Source: Geobacter sp.
GTDB taxonomy: Bacteria; Desulfobacterota; Desulfuromonadia; Geobacterales; DSM-12255
Reading direction: 5' to 3'
NCBI GenBank assembly: GCA_009684525.1
Contig: WKKR01000001.1
Location: forward strand, 992,001-1,056,000
Length of the DNA: 64,000 bases
Both the position numbers and the translations under genes were made by a program. Positions 9,554-16,454 of this stretch are shown here, piece by piece (position 1 is the first letter of the stretch; each line of letters begins with the position of its first letter). The notes beneath the pieces were generated by a model. It was not told where the DNA came from and did not search any database. It saw only the letters and a list, made by a program, of their open reading frames with translations.

Positions 9554-10225
9554 TCGTTTCCTTTTTTCGAAGGGATCACCTGCTTGCGCATTTCAGACAA
9601 ACTGTAGGCGGGGAGCGGGCAATGATATCTCCGGCTCAGATCAGGAGAGCGTCTCCCTGCGTTGTGCCGCGATCCCGGTCCGACCCATGCAGCCCATATT
9701 CTATAGATTCATATACAACATCATAACAAGCAGAAGCGCATTTGTCAGACCACCGCATCGTCGTCCAGGAAGAAGCGAACAGATGGTTGTGGCATCGCTG
9801 TTTTTACGGGATGCATCCAGGTGGGGGGTGAATACACTTGATTTTAATCCGGAAACATCATGCGCCATGCCTGGAGGTCGCTGATTCACCCAGGGAGGAT
9901 TGCCCTGTTCACAACCTCTCGTTGTGGCGTTATAGGGCATTTCATACCCGATCATCGGGTATTTCCTTAGTTCCCATACGGAAGCGGTTCTTTTCCGCCC
10001 TGACGGTGTCAATCTGCGGGGTTGCTTGTGCAGCGTACCGATGTGCACCTCCGCGCACTCCCTTGATTTCCTTGACAATTAATCCCTTGTCCCCGATCTG
10101 GAAACCAGGAGTGTCCATCAGGAAACACCGGATGAACACTCCTTAACGATCTGATTGCAACTGCATGCCGAGACACGCATGACGCTGCCTGAGTGCCTCG
10201 CATCTATGCATGCCCGTGCACAACG
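9554..10225. other. Gene-free gap with several palindromes
   Basis: About 670 bp without a credible gene; short open frames here have no recognisable domain or ribosome site. It holds a nested structure at 9901-9939 (outer arms tgccct / agggca, inner arms cacaac / gttgtg). Next is a near-perfect 19-bp palindrome at 9944-9962 (9-bp arms atacccgat / atcgggtat around one base). Last is a degenerate copy of the 29-bp palindrome described at 10111-10139. It may contain an RNA, regulatory sites or a decayed gene. Confidence 0.45.
10111..10139. repeat. Degenerate copy of 29-bp palindromic repeat
   Basis: Arms of 12 nt around the loop aaaca. It matches the perfect palindrome at 17894-17922 at 27 of 29 positions when that copy is read on the minus strand. 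The two differences break the pairing (positions 5 and 10 of the left arm). Both copies are intergenic, which points to a dispersed repeat family. Confidence 0.6.
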
Positions 10226-10263
10226 TAAAAAAATCCCCCGATATCTGCTGTTACCGGAGGATT
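10226..10263 (-). terminator. Terminator of the ferritin-like/ferredoxin operon
   Basis: On the minus strand a 9-bp stem (aatcctccg / cgggggatt, one G-U) with a 14-nt loop is followed by a run of seven T. It lies about 60 bp past the ferritin-like stop codon. This is a textbook intrinsic terminator. Confidence 0.85.
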
Positions 10264-10325
10264 CGATAATCATCCGCTCGATCGGCGGACCACCGGTCGG
10301 TGTGGCGTCATGAGAAGTAGCCATG

Positions 10326-10811
10326 TCACAGCGGTTTCAGGTTGCTGAACTCCCGCCATTCAAGGAAATACTCCGGCTTCAGGGCAATCTCGTAGAGATT
10401 TTCCATGACGTTGTAGTGCTTCTTCTCCTCGTTGGCGATCTCCAGCAGGATCTGCACGACCTCCTGCTGACTCGCCTTTGTTGCCATATCCTCGTACAGA
10501 CGGACACTCTCTGCCTCGATCTTCATCGCATGCAGATAACCTTCCAGAGACTTCCTCATGCCGCCGAGTAGTAGTTCCTGCCCCTTCAGCGCAGTGAAGA
10601 CATTTTTCGCCTCGGAAAGAACAGTGGTATCGGCCATCTTCCCGTCTCCTCCGGCCTTCATGGCCATCACGGTGTCATGGTGTTTCTGCTCGTCGGCCGC
10701 CAGCATGGTAAAGACGGTCTTCAATCCGCTGATCTCGGTCTCTGCTGCCAGCCCCTCGTAGTATGCCTTGCCGTCGAGTTCCATCTTCATCGCAAAATCG
10801 TACACGTTCAT
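10326..10811 (-). CDS. Ferritin-like/rubrerythrin-type diiron protein
   Basis: 161 residues, one four-helix bundle. Helix 1 has EL-DGKAYYEGLAAETE and helix 2 ends in ADEQKHHD. The second helix pair carries KIEAESVRLYEDMA and NEEKKHYNVME. These two E-x-x-H style pairs plus the acidic residues of helices 1 and 3 are the diiron ligands of the rubrerythrin/ferritin-like family (COG1633). The C-terminal rubredoxin domain of true rubrerythrins is absent, so an external electron donor would be needed. The ferredoxin gene two positions upstream in the same operon is an obvious candidate. Probable role: peroxide or iron handling in an anaerobe. It starts after a GGGGG ribosome site. Confidence 0.85.
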   Translation of the reverse strand: MNVYDFAMKMELDGKAYYEGLAAETEISGLKTVFTMLAADEQKHHDTVMAMKAGGDGKMADTTVLSEAKNVFTALKGQELLLGGMRKSLEGYLHAMKIEAESVRLYEDMATKASQQEVVQILLEIANEEKKHYNVMENLYEIALKPEYFLEWREFSNLKPL

Positions 10812-10872
10812 GAAATCCCCCCCTGCCGGCTATCCTACCCCTGCGCCGGCGTGTCGACCTGCCGTTCACCGA

Positions 10873-11139
10873 TTATATGCACATCCCCGGACCGCACATG
10901 CTGTCAGGGGCACAAACAGGAAGGAGAAACCGTTCCAGCTCGGTGTACAGCTCCTCCATCTGCATCTGAAGCGCCTGGATCTGATCCAGCGTCGGCGCGG
11001 TCCCGTCAGAGACGTATGCCGCACGGATGTCGCTCAGCTCTTCGTGCAGCTCCCGCAGCCGGCAATAGGTTTCCTTCAACTGCCCGTATTCGACCTCACC
11101 CAGTTCCTCTGCCAATGGAATGTTCTCTGCCGTGTTCAT
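10873..11139 (-). CDS. Small helical protein with Cys-rich tail
   Basis: 88 residues from the ATG at 11139, chosen because AAGGGGG precedes it; the longer frame upstream overlaps the ferredoxin gene and lacks a ribosome site. Most of the protein is a predicted coiled coil (residues 10-72, heptad-like with YGQLKETYCRLRELHEEL). It ends in CAPDSMCGPGMCI, three Cys in 12 residues. The tail could bind metal or an iron-sulfur cluster. No named family recognised. It sits between the ferredoxin and the ferritin-like gene, so a scaffold or partner role is plausible but only inferred. Confidence 0.65.
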   Translation of the reverse strand: MNTAENIPLAEELGEVEYGQLKETYCRLRELHEELSDIRAAYVSDGTAPTLDQIQALQMQMEELYTELERFLLPVCAPDSMCGPGMCI

Positions 11140-11173
11140 GACAACCCCCTTTCCCGACCTCACCCCGGCATGT

Positions 11174-11362
11174 CTACTCCCAATCGATACAGTTTGCCGG
11201 ACATGCGTCCATGGCTTCCTGTATCCTCTCCTCAGGGGCTCCGGCCGGATCGTACACTTCTGCATAGTTATCGTCGTTCATCCGAAAGACCTCGGGCACC
11301 ATCTCGACGCACACCCCGCAACTGATACAGACTTCCTGATCCACGTACGGTCTTCTCCCCAT
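11174..11362 (-). CDS. Single-cluster [4Fe-4S] ferredoxin
   Basis: 62 residues from the ATG at 11362, which has GGGAGGTGAAAGGG just upstream. The cluster ligands are visible: CISCGVC (C-x2-C-x2-C, near residue 12) and the distant Cys in DACPANCI near the C-terminus. Spacing and the acidic middle (MNDDNYAEVYDP) match monocluster ferredoxins of the Desulfovibrio/Thermotoga type. It is a cytoplasmic electron carrier. It lies in the operon with the ferritin-like protein, to which it may pass electrons. Confidence 0.88.
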   Translation of the reverse strand: MGRRPYVDQEVCISCGVCVEMVPEVFRMNDDNYAEVYDPAGAPEERIQEAMDACPANCIDWE

Positions 11363-11410
11363 CCCTTTCACCTCCCGCCACATGCGGCACTCCCGGTGCC
11401 GGCCATCGCC

Positions 11411-12046
11411 TTAGACCTCTTTGCGTAACCAGCGGTTCAACAGTTTCACCGTCTCGACCTCGTGGTGGGAAAGCGTCTGCATCCAGTCGAGGATGGACAG
11501 GAAGAGCGGGGCCGACCTGGGGAGACAGAGCCCTTCCACGAGCCGTGTCTCATGATGGGTACCAAACCTGAGACAGTATCGGCAGAGTTCGCGGCTCGAC
11601 TCGATCACCTGCCGCAACGGCCCCCGATCGCCTCTCTTCACCGCTTCCGTCAGGGAGTCGAGGATGTTCTTCTGGTACTCGAACAGGAGCGTGACCTGCT
11701 GGACCGCCTGGTCGGAGAAGGGGATCCCGTCCCTGATCTGCATCAGGGTAGCCTCGCCAAGGCTTGCGATGGCCCCGGCCGCCATGTCCAAGTGGGCGAG
11801 GATGCTCTGGTAACGATAAAAGCGCCGCCTGCTCTTCAACGCAAGCCCGAACATCCGATCGTCGGCCTGCGCACCGGCAAAGGCGATCTCTTCCAGCAGA
11901 TCCTGCCGATCCTGCTGCAAGGAATCAAGCTGCCCGGGCTGCTGGTGGATGAAGGCGGATCTGACCTTCTCCAGCATCTTCGCGAGCCTGTCCAGGATTG
12001 TCGTCAACTGCTCAGACTGTTCTTGCATCACGGCTTCCAGTCTCAT
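11411..12046 (-). CDS. Predicted helical-bundle protein, PhoU-like
   Basis: 211 residues, all helical by composition with no membrane segment. It shows repeated heptad-rich helices (EQLTTILDRLAKMLEKV; QQDRQDLLEEIAFAG; SDQAVQQVTLLFEYQKNILDSL; ETVKLLNRWLRKEV). The pattern resembles PhoU or PhoU-like domains attached to Na/Pi cotransporters, but I see none of the diagnostic E/D-x3-D metal motifs clearly. It is the promoter-proximal gene of the ferredoxin operon. The start is placed at ATG 12046 rather than GTG 12055 because GGGGAG then has a normal 10-nt spacing. Function unknown. Confidence 0.6.
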   Translation of the reverse strand: MRLEAVMQEQSEQLTTILDRLAKMLEKVRSAFIHQQPGQLDSLQQDRQDLLEEIAFAGAQADDRMFGLALKSRRRFYRYQSILAHLDMAAGAIASLGEATLMQIRDGIPFSDQAVQQVTLLFEYQKNILDSLTEAVKRGDRGPLRQVIESSRELCRYCLRFGTHHETRLVEGLCLPRSAPLFLSILDWMQTLSHHEVETVKLLNRWLRKEV

Positions 12047-12128
12047 CTTACTCACGCTCCCCGATGTCCGGCATCAGCCATCCTGTGCGGCCATTTCATA
12101 AAACGCGGGGAATTTATTCCATATTTGT

Positions 12129-12157
12129 ATTATATCGTTTCGACGAAGAGGTTACAA
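12129..12157 (-). promoter_or_regulatory. Sigma-70-type promoter of the ferredoxin operon
   Basis: On the minus strand TTGTAA, 17 bp, then a perfect TATAAT. The predicted start is near 12122, 75 bp before the helical-bundle gene. The surrounding DNA is unusually AT-rich for this genome. Confidence 0.65.
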
Positions 12158-12176
12158 TCAAGCGTTCTGCCGCACG

Positions 12177-12348
12177 GTCGGAGTGGGGCCAGGGGACCGG
12201 ATCGCCGGGTTCATGCCGAACATCGCCGAGACCGTGATCGCCATGCTCACCAGACATTATCCATGGCGAACCGGTGAAAAACCGGGACGCCCTGGCCAAT
12301 CCCGAATCGCGGGAGTTATACCGGGACCTCCCGGAACTTGCCGATTGA
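12177..12348 (+). pseudogene. Acetoacetyl-CoA synthetase relic with large internal deletion
   Basis: Two short pieces of an acetoacetyl-CoA synthetase lie head to tail. Positions 12177-12248 encode [20 protein letters not shown] plus IAML, the conserved N-terminal segment before the missing LGAIWSSCSPDFG motif. Positions 12265-12348, in another frame, encode [13 protein letters not shown] and [14 protein letters not shown] followed by TGA, the typical C-terminus of the enzyme. About 500 codons of the catalytic core are gone, including the adenylation motifs. The relic faces the acyl-CoA cluster from the opposite strand. An intact gene would have activated acetoacetate to its CoA ester. The match is from memory of the family; a search would confirm it. 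Confidence 0.72.
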
Positions 12349-12366
12349 CAGGAATCTCCATGCAGC

Positions 12367-12846
12367 TCACAGGGGCACGAAATAGACATCGGTCGGTTTG
12401 AACTGGCAGTTGCGGCGGAACCGCGCCCGGATCGGCATGCCGATTCGCACCTCGTCCGGCTCGGCGCCGATCAGACGGGAGAGGAAGAGGGTGTCGACGC
12501 TGTCGAATTCGACCAGGACAAGGGTGAAGGGGGTCTCCTTGAGGAACGCCTCGCCGCCGAAGTGGCAGGTGGTGTAGGTGTGGACCCTCCCCTCCTGCGG
12601 CAGTTCGACCCATGAGGTCGGTGCACCGCACCCCATGCAGTGCCCCCGCGGCGTGGCATAGGTGTAGCCGCAGCCGATGCAGCGGCTTCCCAGGAGCTTC
12701 TTCCCGGCAAGGCCGGCAAAGAAGGGGGAGTCCTGGGCATAGGAATGCAGGTAGTCGATCTCATAGTGGTCTTTCACGATGATCGGGTCGGTATTGAAAA
12801 GGATTGTTCCTTCTTCGGTCTCGGGAAGTTTCGCATCCGTGTTCAT
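12367..12846 (-). CDS. DUF35 (ChsH2/BbsA-like) zinc-ribbon and OB-fold protein
   Basis: 159 residues. An N-terminal helix region is followed by a rubredoxin-like zinc ribbon with CIGCG and CMGCG (about residues 56-76), then an OB fold ([33 protein letters not shown]). DUF35 proteins are obligate partners of thiolases or thiolase-like aldolases, helping to shape the acyl-CoA site. It directly follows the thiolase-like gene, as expected for such a pair. It is cytoplasmic. It is the last gene of the acyl-CoA cluster on this strand. Confidence 0.87.
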   Translation of the reverse strand: MNTDAKLPETEEGTILFNTDPIIVKDHYEIDYLHSYAQDSPFFAGLAGKKLLGSRCIGCGYTYATPRGHCMGCGAPTSWVELPQEGRVHTYTTCHFGGEAFLKETPFTLVLVEFDSVDTLFLSRLIGAEPDEVRIGMPIRARFRRNCQFKPTDVYFVPL

Positions 12847-12889
12847 GGGTAACCCCGCTCGCAGGGGGGATCCCCCCGCCTGAAGTCTC

Positions 12890-14182
12890 CTACACCCGCT
12901 CCATGACCGTCACCGTGATGTAGGTCCCTGTCCCGGCATGGCTGTGGATGAGCCCCTTCTTCGGATCGGGGAGCTGCAGGGCCGCATCCCCCAAGTGCCG
13001 GGCAATGCTCCCCTGGAGCTGCCAGAAGGCAAAGACCGCCTGCATGAGGCCCGTCGCACCCACCGGGTGGCCGCAGGCCAGAAGCCCGCCTGACGGATTC
13101 ACCGGCAGGCGGGGCCAGGTCCCTTCGCCGGAAAATGTCAGGCCATAGTCCAGGTTGGCCATGAACGGCGCTCCGGCATCGACGAACCGCCCCCCCTGAC
13201 CGTAGCGGCAGAATCCCAGGTCCTCGTAGGTCTGGATCTCGGACGAGGTATAGGCGTCGTGGATCTCGGCAAAGTCCAGCTCCCTGCCCGGATCGATGAT
13301 CCCGGCCATCCGGTAGGCGAGCTTGGCCGCCATCCTTCCCCCCCGGAAAGAGTGGACACCCGGATAGCGCAGGTCGCGGTACTCCTCGGCCGTCTCATGG
13401 GGGAGGAGCGGCACCTCTCCGTGGGGACGGTCGGCCATCCGCATGGCATCGGTGCCCGAGCCGATGCCGGTGATCCGGACCGGCTGCTGGCAGAGCCGCT
13501 GGGCCACCTCCTCGGAGGCGAGGATGGCCACGGCCGCGCCGTCAGACATCTGGCAGCAGTCCAGGATGGTGAGCGGCGTTGCCACCATGGAGGAGCCGCG
13601 AACATCCGCCACGCTTAAGAGGGCCGGCTGCTGGGCATAGGAGTTATGGAGGGCGTTGCGATGGTTCTTCACCGCCACCTTGGCCATCTGCTCCAGGGTG
13701 GTGCCGAATTCGTGCATGTGGCGCCTGACCATCATGGCATAGTAGCCGGTGTAGAACCCTCCCACCGGGTAGTCGAAGTTGGTGTCCGAAGCGAGCGCGA
13801 TGAACTCGTTCCCCTTCCAGGTGTTGACCCGGCTCATGGTCTCGAACCCCATGGCCAGGCAGACCTCCATCCTGCCGGAGGCCACCGCCTCCCAAGCGGC
13901 CTGGAAGCAGAGCCCGCCAGTGGCGCCCCCCCCTTCGACACGACGGGATGGCTTGGGGCAAAGCCCCAGGTAATCCTGGACCATGGCGCCGGCCATGGGC
14001 TGGCGGGTGAAGTGATCGGAAAAGTAGGAGCAGACGCTGCCGTCGATCAGGTCGCGGTCAAGCCCCGGCAGATCTGCCAGGGCATACTCGAACGCCTCCT
14101 TCACCATGAGGCGGAAATCCTTGTCCGGATGGGCCTTGGCAAACCTGGTGATACCCCCCGTAATCATGTAGACCGGTCTCAT
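12890..14182 (-). CDS. Thiolase-like protein of the SCP-x/DUF35-partner type, nucleophile Cys replaced
   Basis: 430 residues. Overall thiolase fold motifs are clear: the HDAYTSSEI motif with EDLGFCRYGQGG (residues about 305-330), NPSGGLLACGHPVGATG (about 378-394) and a closing HAGTG segment. At the place where thiolases have the nucleophilic Cys (usual pattern VE-x-x-CASGG) this protein reads VEGGGATGG, so Gly86 takes the place of Cys; a Cys lies six residues later at 92. Loss of that Cys is known in thiolase-fold aldolases such as Ltp2, which also need a DUF35 partner. The product could therefore be a retro-aldolase or a non-classical thiolase. It is followed by the DUF35 gene. Confidence 0.82.
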   Translation of the reverse strand: MRPVYMITGGITRFAKAHPDKDFRLMVKEAFEYALADLPGLDRDLIDGSVCSYFSDHFTRQPMAGAMVQDYLGLCPKPSRRVEGGGATGGLCFQAAWEAVASGRMEVCLAMGFETMSRVNTWKGNEFIALASDTNFDYPVGGFYTGYYAMMVRRHMHEFGTTLEQMAKVAVKNHRNALHNSYAQQPALLSVADVRGSSMVATPLTILDCCQMSDGAAVAILASEEVAQRLCQQPVRITGIGSGTDAMRMADRPHGEVPLLPHETAEEYRDLRYPGVHSFRGGRMAAKLAYRMAGIIDPGRELDFAEIHDAYTSSEIQTYEDLGFCRYGQGGRFVDAGAPFMANLDYGLTFSGEGTWPRLPVNPSGGLLACGHPVGATGLMQAVFAFWQLQGSIARHLGDAALQLPDPKKGLIHSHAGTGTYITVTVMERV

Positions 14183-14206
14183 GATTTCCTCCGAAAATCA
14201 GGTTGA

Positions 14207-14229
14207 GGTTAAGGACCCCCTCCTTAACC
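14207..14229. other. Small intercistronic hairpin
   Basis: An 8-bp perfect stem (ggttaagg / ccttaacc) with a 7-nt loop fills the gap between the acyl-CoA dehydrogenase stop and the thiolase-like start. It could modulate mRNA stability or coupling between the two genes; it has no T tract. Confidence 0.4.
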
Positions 14230-15372
14230 TTAACCTGCCTTCAAAAGTTCCCTGGCGATCACCATCCGTTGGACCTCGGAGGTCCCTTCGCCGATCTCGC
14301 AGAGCTTTGCGTCCCGTAGGTAGCGCTCCACCGGGAAGGCGCGGGTGTAGCCATAACCGCCGTGGATCTGCACCCCCTTCACCGCCGCACGCATGGCTGC
14401 TTCGGCCGCAAAGAGCTTGGCCATGGCCGCCTCCTTGACACACGGCTGCCCGGTCTCCTTGAGCCGGGCGGCTCGCAGCACCAGGAGACGGGCGGCATCG
14501 AGCTCGGTGGCCATGTCGGCGAGCATCCACTGGATCGCCTGGAATTCGCCGATCTGCTGGCCGAATGCGGATCGCTTCCCGGCATAGACGAGGCTCTCTT
14601 CCAGGCAGCCGCGGCCGATCCCGACCGCCATGGCGGCAACGCCGACCCTGCCGGAGACGAGGACCTCCATGGCCTGGACAAAGCCGCGGTTCACCTCCCC
14701 CAGCAGGTTCCCCGCCGGCACCGCGACACCCTTCAGTCCGAGCCCCACCGTGTCGCTGGAATGGAAGCCGAGCTTCTCCATGTTCTGCCCCTTTGCCAGT
14801 CCGGGGGCATCGCCGGGAACGATGAACGCGGAGATCCCCTTGTCGCCCCGGGAGGGATCGGTGGAGGCCATGACCACATAGGTCCCGGCCACGGAACCGT
14901 TGGTGATGAAGAGCTTGTTGCCGGTCAGGCGCCAGCCGCCGTCATCGGGGAGCGCCACGGTCCGGATGCCGCCGGCATCGCTTCCTGCCTGTGGTTCGGT
15001 AAGGGCCCAGGACCCGAGGTGTTCACCCCGCGCCAGGGGTCCGAGGAAGCGCTCTTTCTGTGCCTCGGTGCCGAACAGGTTGATATGGCTGGCACAGAGG
15101 GTGTGGGCGAGCAGGGTGATGGCGACCGAGGCGTCCTCCCTGGCCAGCTCTTCCACGGCAATGGCATAGCTGACCAGGTCGCGCCCTCCCCCGCCGTAGG
15201 CCGGCGGCTGGACCAGCCCCAGCAGCCCGAGTTGCCGCATCCCCTCCACCGCCTGCCAGGGGAATTCCCCGGTCCTGTCGCGATCCCTGGCCCCCGGCCT
15301 CAGTTCAGTTGCGGCGAATGCCCGCACGGTCTGCCGAAGCGCTGCCTGTTCTTCCGTGAGCTCGAAATCCAT
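14230..15372 (-). CDS. Acyl-CoA dehydrogenase, short-chain type
   Basis: 380 residues, the normal length. Visible signatures are the N-terminal helical domain ([18 protein letters not shown]), the FAD-binding [13 protein letters not shown], the [15 protein letters not shown] strand and [16 protein letters not shown]. The C-terminal [10 protein letters not shown] motif has the catalytic base Glu362. It oxidises acyl-CoA to enoyl-CoA with FAD and passes electrons to electron-transfer flavoprotein, whose genes are not in this window. Substrate is probably a short or branched chain but cannot be fixed from motifs. It lies between the 3-hydroxyacyl-CoA dehydrogenase and the thiolase-like gene. Ribosome site GAGGTGA. 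Confidence 0.92.
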   Translation of the reverse strand: MDFELTEEQAALRQTVRAFAATELRPGARDRDRTGEFPWQAVEGMRQLGLLGLVQPPAYGGGGRDLVSYAIAVEELAREDASVAITLLAHTLCASHINLFGTEAQKERFLGPLARGEHLGSWALTEPQAGSDAGGIRTVALPDDGGWRLTGNKLFITNGSVAGTYVVMASTDPSRGDKGISAFIVPGDAPGLAKGQNMEKLGFHSSDTVGLGLKGVAVPAGNLLGEVNRGFVQAMEVLVSGRVGVAAMAVGIGRGCLEESLVYAGKRSAFGQQIGEFQAIQWMLADMATELDAARLLVLRAARLKETGQPCVKEAAMAKLFAAEAAMRAAVKGVQIHGGYGYTRAFPVERYLRDAKLCEIGEGTSEVQRMVIARELLKAG

Positions 15373-15439
15373 GCCGTCACCTCACTCTGTCGTTCTCCCC
15401 GCACCCGGAACCGGCGGGGCCGGCGGGCATCTGCCCCGG

Positions 15440-16294
15440 TTATCGGTCAGGATAGGGGAAAAACCCCTGCCCCGACTTCCTCCCCAGCAGCCCCTCCCCG
15501 ACCATGGTCACCAGCAGGGGACAGGGGGCGTACCGGGGGTCGCCGAAACCGGCGTAAAGTGTGTTGGCGATGGCCAGCACCGTATCGAGCCCGATCAGGT
15601 CGGCCAAGGACAGCGGCCCCATCGGCAGGTTGGCGCCGAGCCGCATCCCCTTGTCGATCTCCTCCGCGCTGGCAACCCCCTCGTGGAGTGCCCGGATCGC
15701 CTCGTTGATCATCGGGATCAGGATCCGGTTGACGATGAAACCGGGGCGGTCGCGGGATACCACCAGCTCCTTCCCCAGGCGGGTCGCCAGGTCAGCGGTG
15801 GCGGAAAAGGCCGCTTCGCCCGTCTCCTCCCCTCGGATGACCTCCACCAGCTGCATCACCGGCGCCGGGTTCATGAAGTGCATCCCGATCACCCGTCCAG
15901 GGAGCCCGGTTGCCGCGGCGATCCTGGTGATGGGGATGGAGGAGGTATTGGAGGCAAGGACGACGTCGGGTCGCACGATAGCGTCGAGCCGGCGGAACAG
16001 CTCCAGTTTCAGGGCTTCATCTTCGCTCACCGCCTCGACCACGAAATCGGCAGCGGCAAGGTCGGCAAGGGAGGTTGTCGTGTCGATGCGGGAAAGGATC
16101 TCCCCGATCTCGCTTTCGGCAATAGCCCCCTTCCCTGCCTGCCTCTGCAGCTGTTCGCGGATTGCGTCAACCGCCCGTTCGAGCTGGGTCGCGACGGCAT
16201 CGCACAGGATGCAGGCGAGGCCGTGCGCGGCACAGAGCTGTGCGATCCCCTGCCCCATTACCCCTGCGCCGACGATGCCGATCCGTTCGATCAT
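15440..16294 (-). CDS. 3-Hydroxybutyryl-CoA dehydrogenase
   Basis: 284 residues. The Rossmann motif IGIVGAGVMGQGIA starts at residue 5. The catalytic His139 lies in VIGMHFMNPAP, NTSSIPIT in the acyl-CoA site, and the C-terminal helical domain has PGFIVNRIL and LGANLPMGPLSLADLIGLD. These define the short single-domain NAD(P)-dependent 3-hydroxyacyl-CoA dehydrogenases that interconvert 3-hydroxybutyryl-CoA and acetoacetyl-CoA. An enoyl-CoA hydratase gene is missing from the cluster and must lie elsewhere. The palindromic repeat separates this gene from the upstream thiolase. Ribosome site GAGGAG. Confidence 0.93.
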   Translation of the reverse strand: MIERIGIVGAGVMGQGIAQLCAAHGLACILCDAVATQLERAVDAIREQLQRQAGKGAIAESEIGEILSRIDTTTSLADLAAADFVVEAVSEDEALKLELFRRLDAIVRPDVVLASNTSSIPITRIAAATGLPGRVIGMHFMNPAPVMQLVEVIRGEETGEAAFSATADLATRLGKELVVSRDRPGFIVNRILIPMINEAIRALHEGVASAEEIDKGMRLGANLPMGPLSLADLIGLDTVLAIANTLYAGFGDPRYAPCPLLVTMVGEGLLGRKSGQGFFPYPDR

Positions 16295-16314
16295 GCCCCA
16301 CTCCTCTTTAGCGG

Positions 16315-16454
16315 CAGGTTGTTGAAATACTCAGGTTGTTCAAAAATGGTCAGATCGTCGCACCCGCAGAAAGCCCCGCGGAGGCGTAGCAGCGCTACGC
16401 CGCACAAGGAGGCTTTCGAGGACGGCGGCGAGATGGCCGTTTTTCAACAACCTG
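16315..16454. repeat. Palindromic intergenic repeat element with duplicated left end
   Basis: The core, 16332-16454 (123 bp), begins caggttgttcaaaaatgg and ends in the near-complement ccgtttttcaacaacctg. At its centre is ggcgtagcagcgctacgcc (8-bp arms), and imperfect complementarity runs along the whole length. A second partial copy of the left end (caggttgttgaaa) lies just before it from 16315. This is the structure of a non-coding mobile palindrome (REP/MITE-like). I recall similar multicopy elements from Geobacter genomes. It sits between two genes of one metabolic cluster and could terminate or attenuate read-through. Confidence 0.72.

Noticed and set aside
9901-9939. c-di-GMP or other known riboswitch
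   Set aside because: The nested stem does not match the conserved core of a riboswitch class I know, and no gene follows in the right place.
9701-10078. 125-codon minus-strand frame in the gap after the kinase
   Set aside because: No domain, no ribosome site, and it crosses the palindromes of the region. It may be chance or decayed sequence.
14362-15708. 448-codon plus-strand frame
   Set aside because: Antisense to the acyl-CoA dehydrogenase gene; low-complexity translation.
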